Of a stretch of 8,837 bases of DNA, positions 6,524 to 8,837 are shown in pieces. Origin of the DNA: Thermoplasmatota archaeon. GTDB taxonomy: Archaea > Thermoplasmatota > JAQUQK01. Location: NCBI GenBank assembly GCA_028716125.1, contig JAQUQK010000071.1:1-8837 (forward strand), given 5' to 3'. Position 1 is the stretch's first letter, and each line of letters opens with the position of its first letter. Made by a program: the position numbers and the translations under genes. The notes under the pieces were generated by a model. That model ran no database searches. It saw only the letters and a program-made list of their open reading frames with translations, and had not been told where the DNA came from.

Positions 6524-7846
6524 ATGAAGGCGAAACTGAACGAACAGGCGGAACAGCTTAACCGGCAGATCGGGACGGAGAGTCCCGCGGCGCTGGAAAT
6601 GCTGTCGGAAAAAGGACGGGGCATTTATTTCCCCAGGCTGGGCATTTTGTCCCAGGCCGCCGAGGCCAACGGACGTGAAATCAACGCCACCATCGGCACC
6701 GCGCTTGAAGAGGATTTTTCCCCGATGATCCTGCCGTCCATCGCGGCAAACTGTTCCCTGAAAGCGGACGAAATGGTGGCGTACGCGCCCAGTCCGGGGA
6801 GGCCGGACCTGCGCAAAATATGGAAGGAAATGCTCGTTAAAAAGAATCCCTCCCTGGCCGGCAAATCATTCAGCCTGCCGGTGGTAACCTCCGCTCTGAC
6901 CCACGGCCTGAGCATGAGCGCTTACCTTTTCTGCGACGAAGGCAATGCCTTCATTGTGCCGGATTTGTACTGGGAAAATTATGATTTGATTTTCGTTAAC
7001 GGCCATGGCGCGCGCATAACCACCTATCCGCTCTTCGGCGGGAGGGCGCAAAAAGGTTTTAACATGGCCGGGCTGAAAAAACACCTTTTCTCCGGCAAAA
7101 AATCAAAAAAAATCGTCTGCCTGAATTTTCCCAATAATCCGGCCGGCTATACCCCGACCATCAGCGAGGCTTCCGCCATTGCCGCGCTTCTGCTGGAAGC
7201 GGCCGAGGCCGGCAAACGGCTGGTGGTTTTGATTGACGACGCTTATTTCGGCCTTGTTTTTGAAGAAAACATTTTCCGCGAATCGGTCTTTGCCCTGCTC
7301 TGCGATCTGCACCCGAACATCATGGCCATCAAGCTGGACGGACCGACCAAGGAGGATTACGTCTGGGGCTTCCGCGTCGGATTCATAACCTACGGCGTCA
7401 AAGGCGGCACACCGGCTCTTTACGCGGCCCTGGAGGCCAAAACGGCCGGCGCAATCCGCGGAAATATTTCCAATTCAGCCAACATCAGCCAGTCCCTGCT
7501 TGTCCGGGCTTATCAATCAGGGACGTATGAGGACGAAAAACGGCGGAAATACGATATTCTGAAAACCCGTTATGAAACGGTCAAAGAAATTCTCGCGGCG
7601 CACCCGGAGTATAATAAACATTTCAGCCCCCTGCCCTTCAACTCGGGCTATTTCATGTGCCTGAAAATGAACTCCGTTGACCCGGAGCTTCTGCGCCGGA
7701 AACTTTTAACCGATTATTCAAGCGGCGTGATCGTGATGAACGGGCTGGTGCGCGTCGCGTTTTCATCCACGCCGCTGGCAAAACTGCCGCGGCTTTTTGA
7801 AAACATTTACAAGGCCGCCGGAGAGCTGGCGGGAAATGACAAATGA
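6524..7846 (+). CDS. PLP-dependent aminotransferase, class I/II (fold type I)
   Basis: A 440-residue aminotransferase that would transfer an amino group between an amino acid and a 2-oxo acid using pyridoxal phosphate in the cytosol. The aspartate-aminotransferase-like layout is clear. It has a Y-A-P-S-P-G-R-P-D-L-R segment (87-97), N-F-P-N-N-P-A-G (201-208) with the substrate-binding asparagine, D238 and Y241 in I-D-D-A-Y-F for the cofactor ring, the Schiff-base lysine K276, and R284 eight residues later in W-G-F-R-V-G for the phosphate. R410 in G-L-V-R-V-A-F fits the carboxylate-binding arginine. The substrate cannot be told from sequence; no clustered biosynthesis genes help. AGGA at 6511-6514 lies nine bases before the ATG. 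No convincing promoter is seen, only a weak TTTAAT at 6485-6490. It is divergent from the cas operon and richer in G+C. Confidence 0.88.
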   Translation: MKAKLNEQAEQLNRQIGTESPAALEMLSEKGRGIYFPRLGILSQAAEANGREINATIGTALEEDFSPMILPSIAANCSLKADEMVAYAPSPGRPDLRKIWKEMLVKKNPSLAGKSFSLPVVTSALTHGLSMSAYLFCDEGNAFIVPDLYWENYDLIFVNGHGARITTYPLFGGRAQKGFNMAGLKKHLFSGKKSKKIVCLNFPNNPAGYTPTISEASAIAALLLEAAEAGKRLVVLIDDAYFGLVFEENIFRESVFALLCDLHPNIMAIKLDGPTKEDYVWGFRVGFITYGVKGGTPALYAALEAKTAGAIRGNISNSANISQSLLVRAYQSGTYEDEKRRKYDILKTRYETVKEILAAHPEYNKHFSPLPFNSGYFMCLKMNSVDPELLRRKLLTDYSSGVIVMNGLVRVAFSSTPLAKLPRLFENIYKAAGELAGNDK

Positions 7847-7850
7847 TTCG

Positions 7851-7952
7851 CCGCAGAGACCAGTCTCCGCCGAAGCGCTGCGCCCAGGCGAGCGCGGAGA
7901 CCGCAGAGGTAAGATAAAAACAAAAAACAGTTTCGTTTCTGCGTTCTCTGCG
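7851..7952. repeat. CGCAGAG-type intergenic repeat cluster
   Basis: The 128-base gap between the aminotransferase and dnaX holds CCGCAGAG twice in direct orientation (7851-7858 and 7901-7908) and the inverted form CTCTGCG at 7946-7952, with a related TTTCTGCG at 7937-7944. GTCTCCGC (7863-7870) and GCGGAGAC (7894-7901) form an eight-base stem around a 23-base loop. A-rich runs follow at 7911-7928 and 7962-7969. CGCAGAG/CTCTGCG motifs of this sort recur as dispersed intergenic repeats in various bacterial genomes, as I recall. There is no T-run after the stem, so it is not a classic terminator. Confidence 0.45.
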
Positions 7953-7974
7953 CATCAGCGGTAAAAAAACAATC

Positions 7975-8837
7975 ATGGAAAAGGACAAAACATACGAAGT
8001 CCTGGCGCGCAAGTGGCGGCCCCAGCAATTCGCGGACGTCGTCGGCCAGGAACATGTTACCAAAACGCTCGGGAACGCCATCAAGCTGAAAAGGGTGGCA
8101 CACGCGTATCTCTTCGTCGGTCCGCGCGGGATCGGGAAGACTTCCATCGCCCGGATTTTCGCCAAAGCGCTCAACTGCGCCGAAGGACCGACCGAAACGC
8201 CGTGCGACAAATGCCCCTCCTGCGCCGGCATCATGGGCGGCAACAGTCTGGATGTGCGCGAAATAGACGGAGCTTCCAACCGCCAGATTGACGACATCCG
8301 CGCTTTGCGCGAGGACGTGAAATACATGCCGAACGGACGGCATAAAATCTACATCATTGACGAAGTGCACATGCTGACCACGGAAGCCTTCAACGCGCTT
8401 TTGAAAACCCTGGAAGAGCCGCCGGCCCATGTCATTTTCCTCTTCGCCACGACCGAGCCGCAGAAAGTGCCGCTCACCATTCTTTCGCGCTGCCAGCGTT
8501 TTGACCTCAGGCGCATACCGCTCCGGCTGATTGTGGAACGGCTGGCCTTCATTGCCGGCAAAGAGAGCGTGGAAATTGAGCCAGACGCCCTGCTGGCGGT
8601 GGCCCGGGCGGCGGAAGGCGGTTTGCGCGACGCCGAAAGCGCGCTTGACCAGCTGATCGCCTTCCAGGGCAACAAAATCTGCGAGGAACACGTTTTGTCG
8701 GTTTTCGGCCTGATGCCCCGCAAGGCGCTGGAAGAACTGACCATGGCCGTATTCAAAGGCGATATCGCCGTTCTCATCAGCGCGGTTGAGCGGATGGACC
8801 GCCAGGGAAAAGACATGCACCGGCTGGCGCTGGAATT
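7975..8837 (+). CDS. dnaX: DNA polymerase III subunits tau/gamma (partial)
   Basis: The first 287 codons of dnaX, cut by the window end. The protein is the AAA+ motor of the clamp loader that puts the beta sliding clamp on DNA during replication. It opens with the typical Y-E-V-L-A-R-K-W-R-P segment (7-16). It then has Walker A G-P-R-G-I-G-K-T (49-56), the zinc-binding cysteines C68, C77, C80 and C83, Walker B I-I-D-E-V-H (127-132), sensor 1 F-A-T-T-E-P (157-162), the S-R-C motif (171-173) and the sensor 2 region E-G-G-L-R-D-A. The ATG at 7975 fits the family N-terminus, although the upstream bases are A-rich without a clear Shine-Dalgarno. Whether it makes both tau and gamma cannot be judged, since that part lies outside. 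Confidence 0.97.
   Translation, partial: MEKDKTYEVLARKWRPQQFADVVGQEHVTKTLGNAIKLKRVAHAYLFVGPRGIGKTSIARIFAKALNCAEGPTETPCDKCPSCAGIMGGNSLDVREIDGASNRQIDDIRALREDVKYMPNGRHKIYIIDEVHMLTTEAFNALLKTLEEPPAHVIFLFATTEPQKVPLTILSRCQRFDLRRIPLRLIVERLAFIAGKESVEIEPDALLAVARAAEGGLRDAESALDQLIAFQGNKICEEHVLSVFGLMPRKALEELTMAVFKGDIAVLISAVERMDRQGKDMHRLALE

Noticed and set aside
7863..7901. Rho-independent terminator after the aminotransferase
   Set aside because: The GTCTCCGC/GCGGAGAC stem has a 23-base loop and is not followed by a T-run, so intrinsic termination is not supported.
7807..8820. A 337-codon open frame on the minus strand opposite dnaX
   Set aside because: It is antisense to a clear dnaX gene in G+C-rich sequence. 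Its translation is low-complexity and matches no family I know. It is a codon-bias shadow.

Overview
This window looks like a bacterial chromosome fragment. It carries a compact type I-C (Csd/Dvulg) CRISPR-Cas interference operon on the minus strand. A small toxin-antitoxin pair lies to its left and two housekeeping-type genes on the plus strand lie to its right. Sampled 60-base lines are about 58-77% G+C in the aminotransferase and dnaX genes but about 40-53% in the cas operon, so the cas genes may have been acquired from elsewhere. The host phylum cannot be fixed from this sequence. The dnaX and aminotransferase sequences, and the CGCAGAG-type intergenic repeat, remind me of PVC-group bacteria such as Lentisphaerota or Kiritimatiellota, but this is a weak impression.

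Layout from left to right. (1) 1-256, minus: a DUF433 (VapB-like) antitoxin whose stop overlaps the ATG of a following gene, probably the PIN-like toxin, which runs off the window. (2) 257-411: a short intergenic stretch with a good sigma70-like promoter for the antitoxin. (3) 412-6401, minus: cas5d, cas8c, cas7, cas3 in transcription order, tightly packed or overlapping. A promoter with a palindromic spacer sits just before cas5d. Inside cas8c a strong ribosome binding site precedes an in-frame ATG at 3937, which would give a separate 127-residue small subunit (Cas11c). (4) 6402-6523: the divergent intergenic region. (5) 6524-7846, plus: a fold-type I PLP aminotransferase. (6) 7847-7974: a spacer with CGCAGAG-type direct and inverted repeats. 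(7) 7975-8837, plus: the start of dnaX (DNA polymerase III tau/gamma), cut by the window edge.

How the genes fit together. Cas5d, Cas8c, Cas11c and Cas7 would form the I-C Cascade that carries crRNA. Cas3 (HD nuclease plus helicase, both with intact motifs) would degrade the DNA target. Three things are odd. Cas3 is last rather than first. No cas4, cas1, cas2 or CRISPR array is visible. Cas5d, which matures crRNA in type I-C, appears to lack two of the three catalytic residues known from the Bacillus halodurans enzyme. The system may therefore depend on arrays, adaptation genes and possibly a processing nuclease elsewhere, or may process RNA differently.
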